The notes beneath the pieces are model-generated. The model ran no database searches. It saw nothing but the letters and a program-made list of their open reading frames with translations, and was not told where the DNA came from. A DNA stretch of 33,234 nucleotides from ARS1285 sp039796495. GTDB lineage: Archaea; Nanobdellota; Nanobdellia; Pacearchaeales; GW2011-AR1. A program made the translations under genes and the position numbers. Of the stretch, positions 14,841 to 23,265 are shown piece by piece. How positions within the stretch are numbered: position 1 is the first letter of the stretch; each line of letters begins with the position of its first letter. The stretch covers positions 1-33,234 of the forward strand of contig JBDKJQ010000066.1 of NCBI GenBank assembly GCA_039796495.1. Reading direction: 5' to 3'.

Positions 14841-16112
14841 ATGCCAAAAATAGGTATCATCGGCGGAAGTGGATTAGACGATCCTCAACTTATCACAAAC
14901 TACCAGGAAAAATCCGTTGATACGCCCTATGGAAAACCAAGTTCTTCATTAACTGTCGGAAAAATCCAAGGCGTAGATGTGGTGATTCTCGCTCGGCACG
15001 GCAAACACCACGAAATATATCCGTCAAACATTAATTTCAGGGCAAATATTTCTGCGCTCAAGCAAGAGGGTTGCACACATATTATTGCTACCAGCGCCGT
15101 CGGATCATTAAAAGAAGAAATAAAGCCCGGAGACTTAGTCTTTCCGGATCAATTCATCGACTTCACAAAATTTAGGAAAAATACGTTTTTTGACAAATAT
15201 GGCGACGTGAAACACATAGGCATGGCAGAGCCTTTTTCCAAGGAACTCAGAAAATTATTAATTCAGGAAACAAAAAATCTGCAGTATAATTTTCACCAGA
15301 AAGCAACAATTGTTGTCATTGAAGGCCCTAGATTTTCAACCAAAGCAGAAAGTAATATGTTCAGAAATTTTGCTGACATCATCGGCATGACAACCTTTCC
15401 AGAAGTTGCATTGGCAAATGAATTGGAAATTCCGTATGCAAGCATCGCAATGTCAACCGATTATGATTGCTGGAAAGAGGGAGAAGAGCCCGTCACCTTT
15501 GAAATAGTGATGCAGCGCATGAAAGAGAATGCAGACAAGGTAAAAAAATTACTGGTAAGCGTTATTCCCAAACTTGCAGAAAATGATGAAGAATTTATAA
15601 AAAATAAAATCCGGACAATTCAGAATTTTCCAAAGCCGGGAATCATGTTTCGCGATATCACAACATTATTATTAGATCCTGAAGCGATGAAAAAAACAAT
15701 AAATATTTTTTACAATCGATACAAAGAAAACAAGATTGATGCAGTTGCAGGAATAGAATCGCGTGGATTTATCATCGCCGGCATTCTCGCAGATAAATTA
15801 AATAAAGGGATTATCCCAATTCGAAAAAAAGGAAAACTCCCGTATCAGACAGTAAGTCAGGAATATGATTTGGAATACGGCAAAGATCACATTGAGGTCC
15901 ACAGCGATGCAATTAAGCCGGGTGACCGTATTTTGCTCATCGACGATCTGATAGCAACGGGCGGAACCGCACAAGCTTCAGCACAATTAATAGAGAAACT
16001 AGGCGGAAAAATTGAGGAAATTGCGTTCATCATCGAACTTCCAGAGTTAAAGGGAAGGGAAAAATTAAAAGAGTGGCCGGTGTTTTCCGTTGTTCAATTT
16101 GAAGGCGAGTAG
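14841..16112 (+). CDS. Methylthioadenosine phosphorylase-adenine phosphoribosyltransferase fusion
   Basis: Two enzymes in one 423-residue chain. Residues 1 to about 250 are a purine nucleoside phosphorylase of the MTAP type: GIIGGSGLDDP at 4-14, ARHGKHHEIYPSNINFRANI, ATSAVGSLKEEIKPGDLV, and IEGPRFSTKAESNMFR. STDYDCWKE, with Asp where guanosine-type enzymes differ, marks methylthioadenosine preference. Residues from about 253 to 423 are a full-length APRT: IRTIQNFPKPGIMFRDITTLL, AGIESRGFIIAGILA, and the PRPP loop ILLIDDLIATGGTA. MTAP splits methylthioadenosine (from polyamine synthesis or other SAM use) into adenine and methylthioribose 1-phosphate; APRT joins adenine to PRPP to give AMP. The frame is continuous, with only a short linker. 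A T/A-rich box (CTTTAAAAA, 14813-14821) is about 24 nt upstream of the ATG. Confidence 0.96.
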   Translation: MPKIGIIGGSGLDDPQLITNYQEKSVDTPYGKPSSSLTVGKIQGVDVVILARHGKHHEIYPSNINFRANISALKQEGCTHIIATSAVGSLKEEIKPGDLVFPDQFIDFTKFRKNTFFDKYGDVKHIGMAEPFSKELRKLLIQETKNLQYNFHQKATIVVIEGPRFSTKAESNMFRNFADIIGMTTFPEVALANELEIPYASIAMSTDYDCWKEGEEPVTFEIVMQRMKENADKVKKLLVSVIPKLAENDEEFIKNKIRTIQNFPKPGIMFRDITTLLLDPEAMKKTINIFYNRYKENKIDAVAGIESRGFIIAGILADKLNKGIIPIRKKGKLPYQTVSQEYDLEYGKDHIEVHSDAIKPGDRILLIDDLIATGGTAQASAQLIEKLGGKIEEIAFIIELPELKGREKLKEWPVFSVVQFEGE

Positions 16113-16147
16113 GAAATTGTTATAAATCCATCCCAACTTTACCTTTC

Positions 16148-16747
16148 ATGAAATTGAATGTCCCCTTTTATCTGCAAACTACTTCTTTAAATTGCGGGCC
16201 TGCGGCATTGCGAATGGTCATTTCTTATTTTGACAAAGATCTGGGCATTGCACTATTAGAAAAAAGAACAGGCATACAGGAAGGCAAAGCAGTACTAACT
16301 TCACAAATAGCAATTGCAGCAGCTCGTTCTGGTTATGATGTAGAATTTTTTTCAAAACATATTTCTTTTAATGAAGAAAATCTAAAACTGGATTTCTACA
16401 AAAAATATTCTGATGCTGCCATGCGATCAGGAAAAACAATTGAAGAGGCGAGAAAATTAGGGGTACAAATAGGTGAAAAAGTTTTATCGCTTAGTGAGTT
16501 ATTGCAGAAAATAAATGAAAGGAGCATTCCTATTGTGCTGCTTGACTGGAACGTTATCAAAGGCGTAAACGGTTATCAAGGGCATTTCGTACCAGTCGTT
16601 GGATACAACGACGAATCTATCTACGTTCATAATCACGGATTAAACAATCCTCAAGCTTTTTTCCCGATTAAAAAAGAAGTGTTTGAAAAGTCCAGAAAAG
16701 CGCAAGGAACAGATGAAGATATTCTTGTTATCAAAAAGAAAATTTGA
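16148..16747 (+). CDS. C39-like cysteine peptidase domain protein
   Basis: The N terminus LNVPFYLQTTSLNCGPAALRM matches the C39 (papain-like) family with catalytic Cys16 after the conserved Gln. HFVPVVGYNDESIYVHNHG near residue 140 carries the catalytic His and following Asn/Asp. Unlike bacteriocin exporters, there is no attached ABC transporter, and no signal peptide is visible, so it is a free 199-residue domain; substrate unknown. The TATA-like box TTATAAAT (16119-16127) is centred 26 nt upstream of the ATG. The gene is followed by a small membrane protein gene with its own promoter. Confidence 0.85.
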   Translation: MKLNVPFYLQTTSLNCGPAALRMVISYFDKDLGIALLEKRTGIQEGKAVLTSQIAIAAARSGYDVEFFSKHISFNEENLKLDFYKKYSDAAMRSGKTIEEARKLGVQIGEKVLSLSELLQKINERSIPIVLLDWNVIKGVNGYQGHFVPVVGYNDESIYVHNHGLNNPQAFFPIKKEVFEKSRKAQGTDEDILVIKKKI

Positions 16748-16804
16748 AATAACCGGAAAACTACCGGAGTATAGCTATTAATAGTCTCTTTCATTAAGAT
16801 TAAT

Positions 16805-17128
16805 ATGAAAAGAGGAAAACCGCGTAATAAAAATAACAATCTCAAAAAAACAATTCTTATTACAATTTTCTCTTCAATCATTTTCAGCCTTCTGGCAGTC
16901 TACATTCAGATTAACGGTCAAAAAAGCAACAATGGTTGCAGTTATCTTGATCCTATCACAATTGACCTGCTTGCATTTATTGCTGGATTATTTTTAGTCG
17001 TAGAAGGATTTGCTCGCATTATCGAGAATAAAGATGCATTGCTCAAACAACAGTTTAGCAGAATGGTCCGCGTAGCAGGCGGATTCGCAATTATGACATT
17101 GCATGTCATGCAATTTCTGCATAAGTAA
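16805..17128 (+). CDS. Small membrane protein, three predicted segments
   Basis: The 107-residue protein has a basic N terminus (MKRGKPRNKNNNLKK) and hydrophobic stretches at about 16-36 (ILITIFSSIIFSLLAVYI), 51-68 (ITIDLLAFIAGLFLVVEGF) and 88-104 (VAGGFAIMTLHVMQFL). No family recognised. The TATA-like box CTATTAATAG (about 16775-16784) is centred 26 nt upstream of the ATG, so it probably has a separate promoter from the peptidase gene upstream. It abuts the convergent DNA polymerase gene with no gap. Confidence 0.72.
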   Translation: MKRGKPRNKNNNLKKTILITIFSSIIFSLLAVYIQINGQKSNNGCSYLDPITIDLLAFIAGLFLVVEGFARIIENKDALLKQQFSRMVRVAGGFAIMTLHVMQFLHK

Positions 17129-19588
17129 TTAGAACTCTTCCAATCGCATCTGCTTCTTTCCTTCAATCAATTGATGCACATCAACTTTGAAAACTTCAAA
17201 AATATTCTCCACTGCCGGCAAGATCTGGTTTTTCAGGTAATAATCCATGTCATATTTTCCTTTTTCCGTCGGAAGTTTTGCCCGATCCCGGACCAAAGAC
17301 TTTTTCTCGCCACTCTCTGCAATATAATATTCTATCAGCATGCCAATGGTAACCGGCATTCCTAGTTCACGCATTTTTTTTGCAATCGTAACATGCGGAT
17401 TGATTGATTTATACTCTTCAATCGATTTTTTCAGTTGCGTTCTGATGACCAGCGAAGATAGATCCACTTTTCTCTCTTTTATTTTTTTGATGATGTCTTT
17501 GACATATTCTAGCGCTTTTTTTTCATTGCCGTTTTTTAAAATAAGCTCCAAAACCTCATTTTGCGTATCACGGGCAAGCGCGCACCAGTCCCTTCGCACC
17601 GTCTCAAATCCTCTAATTCGTAGATTTCCTGATTCATCAAGCAGGGCATATTTTTTCTTGGCACCAAGCTCGCCCGTTCGTTTTGTTACCCAAATGCCCC
17701 GTCGGTAAAATCCTTCCAAATCAAGTTCCATAATACCGGGAAGTTTTTTGTTTATTTCGTCAAGCAATGCTAACACTTCTTTTTTGCTGCGATCGCCCTG
17801 CAAAAAAGCGATGCTGTCAGTATCAGAATAAACAATTTTATAATTATTCTTTTCAATAAAAGAAATGGTTTCCTTAATCGCTGTGCGTGCAAGAGCAGCA
17901 GCCGCAGCAGCTGCCTCCCTGCAATAATATCGCGCGCCAAAAAATCCCAGATACCCGTACGAAGCATTCGTGAGTAATTTGAATGCATTGCTTCGCGCTT
18001 TCAAAATCGGCGAAGGATTTTTTGCAAGTTCTTTTTTATACTCTTTTCTTTTTTCAATAATCTCTTTCAGCATCTGGGGAAAAAATGCCTCATCTTGGGA
18101 AAAATACGCATGTTTCTCTGTAATATCAACATCCAAAGTCCCCCTTTCTTTTTTTTGACTATAGGAGGATTTTGAAAGATTATATGAAACAATGACGCTG
18201 CCGTACATGCTCGTGAAATCAAAAAAAACCACGTCCTCATACAATCCCGGCGTAGGCTGAAATACAAACGCGCCCTCGTATTTTTCCTCGTCTTTTCGTG
18301 CTCCTATTTCGTCATAATGGGGTCGTTTCTCAATGATTTCGTTAAAGGGGGCAATATGATGGATGACATAATTTTCAACCTGTGCAGACATCGAATCACG
18401 CGAAACGTCAAACAACGGCTCCTGAATAATCGTTGTAAACTCTAATAGGTCAGGCCATAATTTTTTAGTGAGCTTGTACGTAAGAATTGAATCCTGCAGG
18501 TTATATTCAAAATAATCGTCCCATTCATGGTCAGCTATTTTTGAAGAATGCTTGTGCGTCCATTCATGTTTCTTCTCTCCTAAAAATTCGCTTGCAACTT
18601 CATTTAATGAAAGTGTTTCTGACTGCATGTATTGCGCATAGGTAACCCTGATAAACCGCAATAAATCAATATGAACAATACCTTTTATTTTTCCAGTGGT
18701 TAATCTCCCGCGTGAAAACGCGGGCGAAGAGCCATCAATACCCAAAGGTAGTTTCATACTGTTTTTATCAGCACGCGCCCGCAAATAAGGCAAATCAAAA
18801 CCATCAGAAAAATACCCGACAAGAATATCTGGATCATATGCCTTAACAGCGCTTGCAAACTGCTCAAGCATCGCCCCTTCATCCTTAAAATGCTCGACAT
18901 ATTTTTTCCCCGATGCTTTTTTCCAGCTCAAAACCTTTTTAAAATTCTCTCCCACAAGACTTATCATCACAATAGATCCTTTACCGATTTCAAATTCATC
19001 TGTCTCAATGTCATACGCCAGTATTTTTGGCGTAAACACCTTTTGTTTTTCTTCCGGTATTATACTAATTTTTTCCGCCTTCAGGCATAATTCAACGTCA
19101 AGACTTTTATCGATGCCGCCAAACTCAGAGGAGTTATTCAGCATTTCTCCTTCAATCTCATGCCATAACAAAGGCTGCAATTTTCTCTCAAGAATATAAC
19201 GCGTCATAAAAGGAATATCATACTCGCGTATCTTTTCTATTTCCTTGCAATCAATCTGCTGAGAAATCTCATATGCATCTTTATGATTGCTGATAAATAC
19301 TTTTATAGCACGAACTTCTTTTTCCAGAAAATATTTTCTATGAGCCTCGGTTTTCAGAACAGAAGATTCTCTTCCTGCATTGTGCAGCCGAATTTTTTCT
19401 ATTTTTTTTTGTATTTCATTCATTCTTTTCTCGGAAACTCCTTCCTTGAGCACAACCCAGAAAAAAACATCACACGAGTCAATCATGCACATGCGCTTGC
19501 CCTTGTCAGTTCTTCCAATTATTTTTGCATAGTTCCTGCCTTCAAAATCAAAATAGTCATAGTCTATCGGAACAAAGGTTGCTTTCAT
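17129..19588 (-). CDS. polB: Family B DNA polymerase with C-terminal PCNA-binding peptide
   Basis: Replicative-type archaeal DNA polymerase with proofreading exonuclease, 819 residues. Exo motifs: DIETDEF near 193, YFSDGFDLPYL near 254, and YNLQDSILTYKL near 361. Polymerase motifs: A as DFTSMYGSVIVSYNLS near 457 (the usual SLYPSI is replaced by SMYGSV but the metal-binding Asp is kept), B as KLLTNASYGYLGF near 541, and C as YSDTDSIAF near 590. Just after it lies TKRTGELGAKKKYALL, the KKKY-type thumb motif. The extreme C terminus QMRLEEF fits the PIP-box pattern QxxLxxF that binds the sliding clamp. A minus-strand TATA-like box at 19611-19618 is 26 nt upstream of the ATG. No intein is present. 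Confidence 0.97.
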   Translation of the reverse strand: MKATFVPIDYDYFDFEGRNYAKIIGRTDKGKRMCMIDSCDVFFWVVLKEGVSEKRMNEIQKKIEKIRLHNAGRESSVLKTEAHRKYFLEKEVRAIKVFISNHKDAYEISQQIDCKEIEKIREYDIPFMTRYILERKLQPLLWHEIEGEMLNNSSEFGGIDKSLDVELCLKAEKISIIPEEKQKVFTPKILAYDIETDEFEIGKGSIVMISLVGENFKKVLSWKKASGKKYVEHFKDEGAMLEQFASAVKAYDPDILVGYFSDGFDLPYLRARADKNSMKLPLGIDGSSPAFSRGRLTTGKIKGIVHIDLLRFIRVTYAQYMQSETLSLNEVASEFLGEKKHEWTHKHSSKIADHEWDDYFEYNLQDSILTYKLTKKLWPDLLEFTTIIQEPLFDVSRDSMSAQVENYVIHHIAPFNEIIEKRPHYDEIGARKDEEKYEGAFVFQPTPGLYEDVVFFDFTSMYGSVIVSYNLSKSSYSQKKERGTLDVDITEKHAYFSQDEAFFPQMLKEIIEKRKEYKKELAKNPSPILKARSNAFKLLTNASYGYLGFFGARYYCREAAAAAAALARTAIKETISFIEKNNYKIVYSDTDSIAFLQGDRSKKEVLALLDEINKKLPGIMELDLEGFYRRGIWVTKRTGELGAKKKYALLDESGNLRIRGFETVRRDWCALARDTQNEVLELILKNGNEKKALEYVKDIIKKIKERKVDLSSLVIRTQLKKSIEEYKSINPHVTIAKKMRELGMPVTIGMLIEYYIAESGEKKSLVRDRAKLPTEKGKYDMDYYLKNQILPAVENIFEVFKVDVHQLIEGKKQMRLEEF

Positions 19589-19650
19589 ATCCTATAAAAA
19601 AGAAGGAATTATTTAAAGATGACTTTTAATCTATTTGTCTCAACAATCTC

Positions 19651-20766
19651 TCAACCGGTAATCTCCCGTACCATTCCCAGAATAAAAATCAGGCTGAGGA
19701 TACTGATGACAAGCCAATGAATGCTCATCACATATTCTGGTCTTCGATCGCCGAGCTTTTTTGATTGCCTGTTCATAAGTAAGATCATAATTGCCGTGAT
19801 GCCTCCGGAAACAACACCTCCAATACCTAAAATAGAAATAAAACTCAATCGATTAAAAAAATGCAATAGCAAATAAATAAGCAAAGGCACAATACTCATC
19901 AGAAGATAGCTCATCTTTTTTGAGCATTTCAAATCAAGCCGGTACACATCTTTTAGCGCAAAGCTCAACGTAAAATAGGCAGTGAACATCGTCAGAATAC
20001 CGAGCAGCGTAAATAATTTTCCCAGGCCAATCGTCGCAACTTCAGGAATCTTTTCAAAAGCACCAACAATCGTAAAACTAAAAATTGCATACAAGATGAT
20101 AGGAATCAACACGCCCAATATGATCGCCTTCTTGAATTTTTTCTCGCTTCCTTTGATGATCATTTCCAGTTCTGGAATAGAATTAAATCCCATCAGTGCA
20201 AATAATATCACGCCAAACGGCAGAAAAAAATACTGAGGGGAAACAGCATAGATATATTCTGATTGTACGCGCGGTAGATACAGAACAGCGATCAATAAAA
20301 TAATACCAATAACTCCCAACACTCCATAGGTGGAAATTTTTCTAAAACCCCGTAATCCTTCACGTAATAATAAGGTCATAAGGAGCCAAAATCCACACGC
20401 AAAATACACGGCATAATCAACAGAGCCAGTGAAAATATACGACAAACTCTGTCCCTCACCGATCAGATAGGCAAGCAGTGCCGAATACACACCAAACAGC
20501 ACTGAAAAAAACATGAGTATCTTCCACTTTTTCCCAAGATATTTTTCAGTATAGCCAATCAATTGCAGTTTCGCTTTTGTCCGGAGTGCAACTTCACCCA
20601 AGCATAAAAAAAGATATAGCATGATTGCACCGATAATAACCAGCCAGAATAAGCCAATAAAAAATCCTGCCTGCGAAAAGACAAAAGGTAATCCTAAAAT
20701 ACCCGCACCAATAATATTTCCTGACAAAGTAAATGCAGTTCCCAGGAATTTATTGTTAAATTTCAT
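19651..20766 (-). CDS. Amino-acid permease (aromatic/neutral amino-acid transporter type)
   Basis: An integral membrane protein of 371 residues with about eleven hydrophobic helices. The first helix has SGNIIGAGILGLPFVFSQAG, the glycine-rich unwound helix of the APC superfamily that binds the amino-acid backbone. The order and the LGEVALRTKAKLQLIGYTEKYLG segment fit the hydroxy/aromatic amino-acid permease (HAAAP/AAAP) group more than classic APC. PEYVMSIHWL and GMVREITG end the chain. It imports amino acids in symport with protons or sodium; substrate not predictable. The promoter region (about 20788-20800) overlaps that of the divergent gene at 20826. Confidence 0.88.
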   Translation of the reverse strand: MKFNNKFLGTAFTLSGNIIGAGILGLPFVFSQAGFFIGLFWLVIIGAIMLYLFLCLGEVALRTKAKLQLIGYTEKYLGKKWKILMFFSVLFGVYSALLAYLIGEGQSLSYIFTGSVDYAVYFACGFWLLMTLLLREGLRGFRKISTYGVLGVIGIILLIAVLYLPRVQSEYIYAVSPQYFFLPFGVILFALMGFNSIPELEMIIKGSEKKFKKAIILGVLIPIILYAIFSFTIVGAFEKIPEVATIGLGKLFTLLGILTMFTAYFTLSFALKDVYRLDLKCSKKMSYLLMSIVPLLIYLLLHFFNRLSFISILGIGGVVSGGITAIMILLMNRQSKKLGDRRPEYVMSIHWLVISILSLIFILGMVREITG

Positions 20767-20787
20767 TTACCCTCTTTTTATTCTAGA

Positions 20788-20805
20788 ACAATTAATAATT
20801 TAAAT
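20788..20805. promoter_or_regulatory. Overlapping divergent TATA boxes (permease and 20826 gene)
   Basis: ATTAATAATTTAAATA (about 20791-20806) holds two overlapping A/T-rich boxes, one centred near 20793 (about 26 nt from the permease start on the minus strand) and one near 20801 (about 26 nt from the plus-strand start at 20826). Both genes would be leaderless. Confidence 0.5.
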
Positions 20806-20825
20806 ACGTTTTCCCTCTGCTTAGC

Positions 20826-21176
20826 ATGGGTTTGGATATTCCTTGTGGATTAGTCTACGGAAATAAAATTGATGGAACCACAAAAATAATTTATCATCTT
20901 GTTCTCGCAACCGATCCGCAGTCAGATTCGTATGCCGAAGAAATGATGTACGTTCATCGTTCAGGAACCCTCGTTGTGAATCACACGCGCCATGCAAGAA
21001 GTATTGCCGGGTTTTTCGAACAATTAGCTGATCAAAAAATATTTTTATTATCAGATCACCAATTCTCTGATTTCCGGAATTTTTATGATAACCGAAGAGA
21101 TACAAATTTTTCAAGAAGTCAATTCTATGATAAGTATCCTCCTTCTTCACGGCTCGTTCAAACAGCTACATTATAA
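20826..21176 (+). CDS. Unknown protein, 116 residues
   Basis: No family recognised. The sequence is strand-helix mixed, with CGLVYGNKIDGTTKIIYHLVLATDP, then MMYVHRSGTLVVNHTRHARSIAGFFEQLADQKIFLLSD, and a polar tail rich in Arg, Asp, Ser and Tyr (FRNFYDNRRDTNFSRSQFYD). An open frame also runs on the opposite strand here, but the plus frame has a TATA-like box 25-26 nt upstream of its ATG and is preferred. Confidence 0.65.
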   Translation: MGLDIPCGLVYGNKIDGTTKIIYHLVLATDPQSDSYAEEMMYVHRSGTLVVNHTRHARSIAGFFEQLADQKIFLLSDHQFSDFRNFYDNRRDTNFSRSQFYDKYPPSSRLVQTATL

Positions 21177-21199
21177 AGAGCTGTACACTAATCAATAAC

Positions 21200-21209
21200 T
21201 TATTAAATA
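21200..21209 (+). promoter_or_regulatory. TATA box of tRNA-Arg
   Basis: TTATTAAATA is centred 26 nt upstream of the first base of the tRNA (21231), matching the spacing at protein genes and supporting the mature 5' end being at or near the transcription start. Confidence 0.6.
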
Positions 21210-21230
21210 CTTATTTCGTGAAAAAACCAA

Positions 21231-21302
21231 GAGCCTGTAGTTTAATGGATAGAATAAGCGGCTTCGGACCGCTTGATCGGGGTTCGATTCCTCGCAGGCT
21301 CA
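21231..21302 (+). tRNA. tRNA-Arg (anticodon UCG)
   Basis: A full cloverleaf can be drawn by hand. The 7-bp acceptor GAGCCTG pairs with CAGGCTC (21295-21301), followed by discriminator A at 21302. The D arm is GTTT/GAAT. The anticodon stem AGCGG/CCGCT encloses loop CTTCGGA, giving anticodon TCG, which reads CGA arginine codons. The T stem CGGGG/CCTCG encloses TTCGATT. No intron is present, and CCA is not encoded. Confidence 0.95.
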
Positions 21303-21348
21303 TTTTATATCTAAGAAACTCTTAAAAACTACTTTTTATTATCTAATC

Positions 21349-22842
21349 ATGGACAAGCAAAAAAAAATCGACATTATTAAACAATTTCAGAAAGAAATTA
21401 TTCTTCTTGGTCAGATAGGAGGATTATTGGGTTGGGATCAGCAAACATACATGCCAAAGCAAGCTGCTTCAGGAAGGGCTGAGCAGGATGCACTCATGAG
21501 CAGCCTCATTCATCAAAAGGTTACCGACGATACATTTTTCAATGCGATACAGCAGTTACAAAAAGAAAAACTTGATCCAAGGACACAAAAGCTCGTGGAA
21601 AAAACAGCCAAGGATTTGCAAAAATCACGAAAACTTCCGCCAGAGTTCGTTGAAGAATTATCGAGGACAACCTCGCTTGCATTTACTGCATGGCTTGAGG
21701 CGCGAGAAAAAAATGATTTTAAAATATTCCAGCCGCATTTGGAAAAAGTTGTCGCCTTAAAGCGAAAACAGGCAGATTATCTTGCGCTGTATCCTCATCG
21801 TTATAACTCATTACTCGACGACTATGAAGAAGGCATGACGATTGAAAAATTAAAACCGTTCTTTGAAGAATTAAAAGGCGGACTTCTCAAATTATTAGAA
21901 AAAATAAAAATCTCAAAGCAATACAAAAATCAGAAAATAAACCTATTGAACAAGAAATTCCCAAAAGAAATGCAAGTAGAACTTGCAACTGACGTATTTC
22001 GAAGAATTGGATTGCCAGAACAAAGTTCACGCATCGATTTCGCCGAGCATCCGTTTGAAACAAGATTAGGAGTAAATGACATTCGAATCACGACAAACGT
22101 CAGAAGCGATCCCCTTTTTTCATTCACGTCAACAATTCATGAAGCAGGGCATGCATTATATGAAATGCATCTGTCAGAAAAAGCACGCTACGACTTTTTG
22201 GAAAGTTCTCCCAGTCACGGCATGCACGAATCGCAATCCAGATTCTGGGAATTATTCATCGGTGGAAGCAAAGCGTTTTGGAATTTTTATTTTCCTCAGT
22301 TCAATAAAAAATTCGATCTCAAAACAAGTATGGAAAACTGGTACAATGAAATTAATCAGGTTGAACCTTCACTCATCAGGATAGAATCAGATGAAGTGCA
22401 TTACTGCCTGCACATTATCCTCAGATTTGAGCTTGAAGTCGGTTTATTAGAGGGAAGTATCCAGGTAAAAGACCTTCCAAAATTATGGAATGAAAAAATG
22501 CAAACCTATTTCGGTATAACGCCAAAGACAGACAAAGAAGGCGTGCTGCAGGATGTGCACTGGTCAGGCGGCTCATTAGGCTATTTCCCGACGTACGCGA
22601 TCGGAACTGTGTACGCATCACAATTATATGCTGCACTGAAAAAAAACCTACCTGCTATAGAAAAAGATATTCAGAAAGGAGATTTCTCAAAAATCAGGGA
22701 ATGGCTGAAGCAAAATCTGCACGTGCATGGAGCATTCTACCTCGCTGACGACTTAATTAAAAAAACAACAGGAGAAGGATTGAACCCAAAAATTTTTATT
22801 GATTATTTGAATGAGAAGTATAAGGAAATTTACAAATTCTAA
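21349..22842 (+). CDS. M32-family metallocarboxypeptidase (carboxypeptidase Taq type)
   Basis: A zinc carboxypeptidase of 497 residues, the usual size of the family, removing C-terminal residues from peptides in the cytoplasm. The active-site HEAGH is at 264-268 (TIHEAGHALYEMHL), and HESQSRFWELFIG about 30 residues later gives the Glu zinc ligand and the family-specific HES(Q)SRxWE motif. GGSLGYFPTYAIGTVYASQL near 406 is the conserved substrate-binding IGxxxAxQ segment. N-terminal LLGWDQQTYMPKQAASGRAEQ is also characteristic. TATA-like TTAAAAAC (21322-21329) lies 25 nt upstream of the ATG. Confidence 0.95.
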   Translation: MDKQKKIDIIKQFQKEIILLGQIGGLLGWDQQTYMPKQAASGRAEQDALMSSLIHQKVTDDTFFNAIQQLQKEKLDPRTQKLVEKTAKDLQKSRKLPPEFVEELSRTTSLAFTAWLEAREKNDFKIFQPHLEKVVALKRKQADYLALYPHRYNSLLDDYEEGMTIEKLKPFFEELKGGLLKLLEKIKISKQYKNQKINLLNKKFPKEMQVELATDVFRRIGLPEQSSRIDFAEHPFETRLGVNDIRITTNVRSDPLFSFTSTIHEAGHALYEMHLSEKARYDFLESSPSHGMHESQSRFWELFIGGSKAFWNFYFPQFNKKFDLKTSMENWYNEINQVEPSLIRIESDEVHYCLHIILRFELEVGLLEGSIQVKDLPKLWNEKMQTYFGITPKTDKEGVLQDVHWSGGSLGYFPTYAIGTVYASQLYAALKKNLPAIEKDIQKGDFSKIREWLKQNLHVHGAFYLADDLIKKTTGEGLNPKIFIDYLNEKYKEIYKF

Positions 22843-23214
22843 TTAAGCTAATTTCGAACCATTTCCCACTTTTCTTTCAGGTTGTGCTAAAACAACTTCT
22901 CCATTTTCACCTACAAATCCCGTAGTCAAAAACTCTGAAATAAAACTGCCAATCTGTTTCGGAGGAAAGTTAACAATACCAATAATTTGTTTTCCAAGAA
23001 GTTCTTTTTTATCATAAAGTTTAGTTATCTGTGCACTTGATTTCTTGATTCCTAATTCACCAAAATCTGCCCATAACTTATATGCAGGCTTCTTTACTTC
23101 AGGGTAATCTTCTATCTTTATGATGGTTCCTACTCTAATTTCAACTTTCTCAAAGTCATTCCAACTAATAGTCTCCATTTTTTTATTAATGACAATTCCT
23201 TTAAAAAGTATCAC
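22843..23214 (-). CDS. CsaA/EMAP-II-like tRNA-binding domain protein
   Basis: A stand-alone OB-fold of the Trbp111/CsaA type that binds tRNA or acts as a chaperone. Diagnostic are FEKVEIRVGTIIKIEDYPEV near 21-40, YKLWADFG, KSSAQITKLYDKKELLGKQIIGIVNFPPKQIG, and the ending VVLAQPERKVGNGSKL. The whole domain starts at METISW, residue 13, so the family's usual start is 23178. However, the ATG at 23214 is exactly 26 nt from the TATA box shared with proS, supporting a 12-residue extension. The stop codon directly abuts that of the convergent M32 gene. Confidence 0.9.
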   Translation of the reverse strand: MILFKGIVINKKMETISWNDFEKVEIRVGTIIKIEDYPEVKKPAYKLWADFGELGIKKSSAQITKLYDKKELLGKQIIGIVNFPPKQIGSFISEFLTTGFVGENGEVVLAQPERKVGNGSKLA

Positions 23215-23234
23215 ATTCTACGTCATTTCCCAAT

Positions 23235-23244
23235 ATTTATAAAA
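23235..23244. promoter_or_regulatory. Symmetric TATA box shared by two divergent genes
   Basis: ATTTATAAAA contains TTTATAAA, which reads the same on both strands. Its centre (about 23240) is 26 nt from the CsaA-like ATG at 23214 on the minus strand and 26 nt from the proS ATG at 23266 on the plus strand. One TATA box could thus serve both genes. Confidence 0.6.
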
Positions 23245-23265
23245 CCCCTCCTCCTCTTTTCTGTA

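Noticed and set aside
20821..21150. Minus-strand open frame opposite the 20826 gene
   Set aside because: It is antisense to a frame with a well-placed TATA box and has no promoter of its own at the usual distance.
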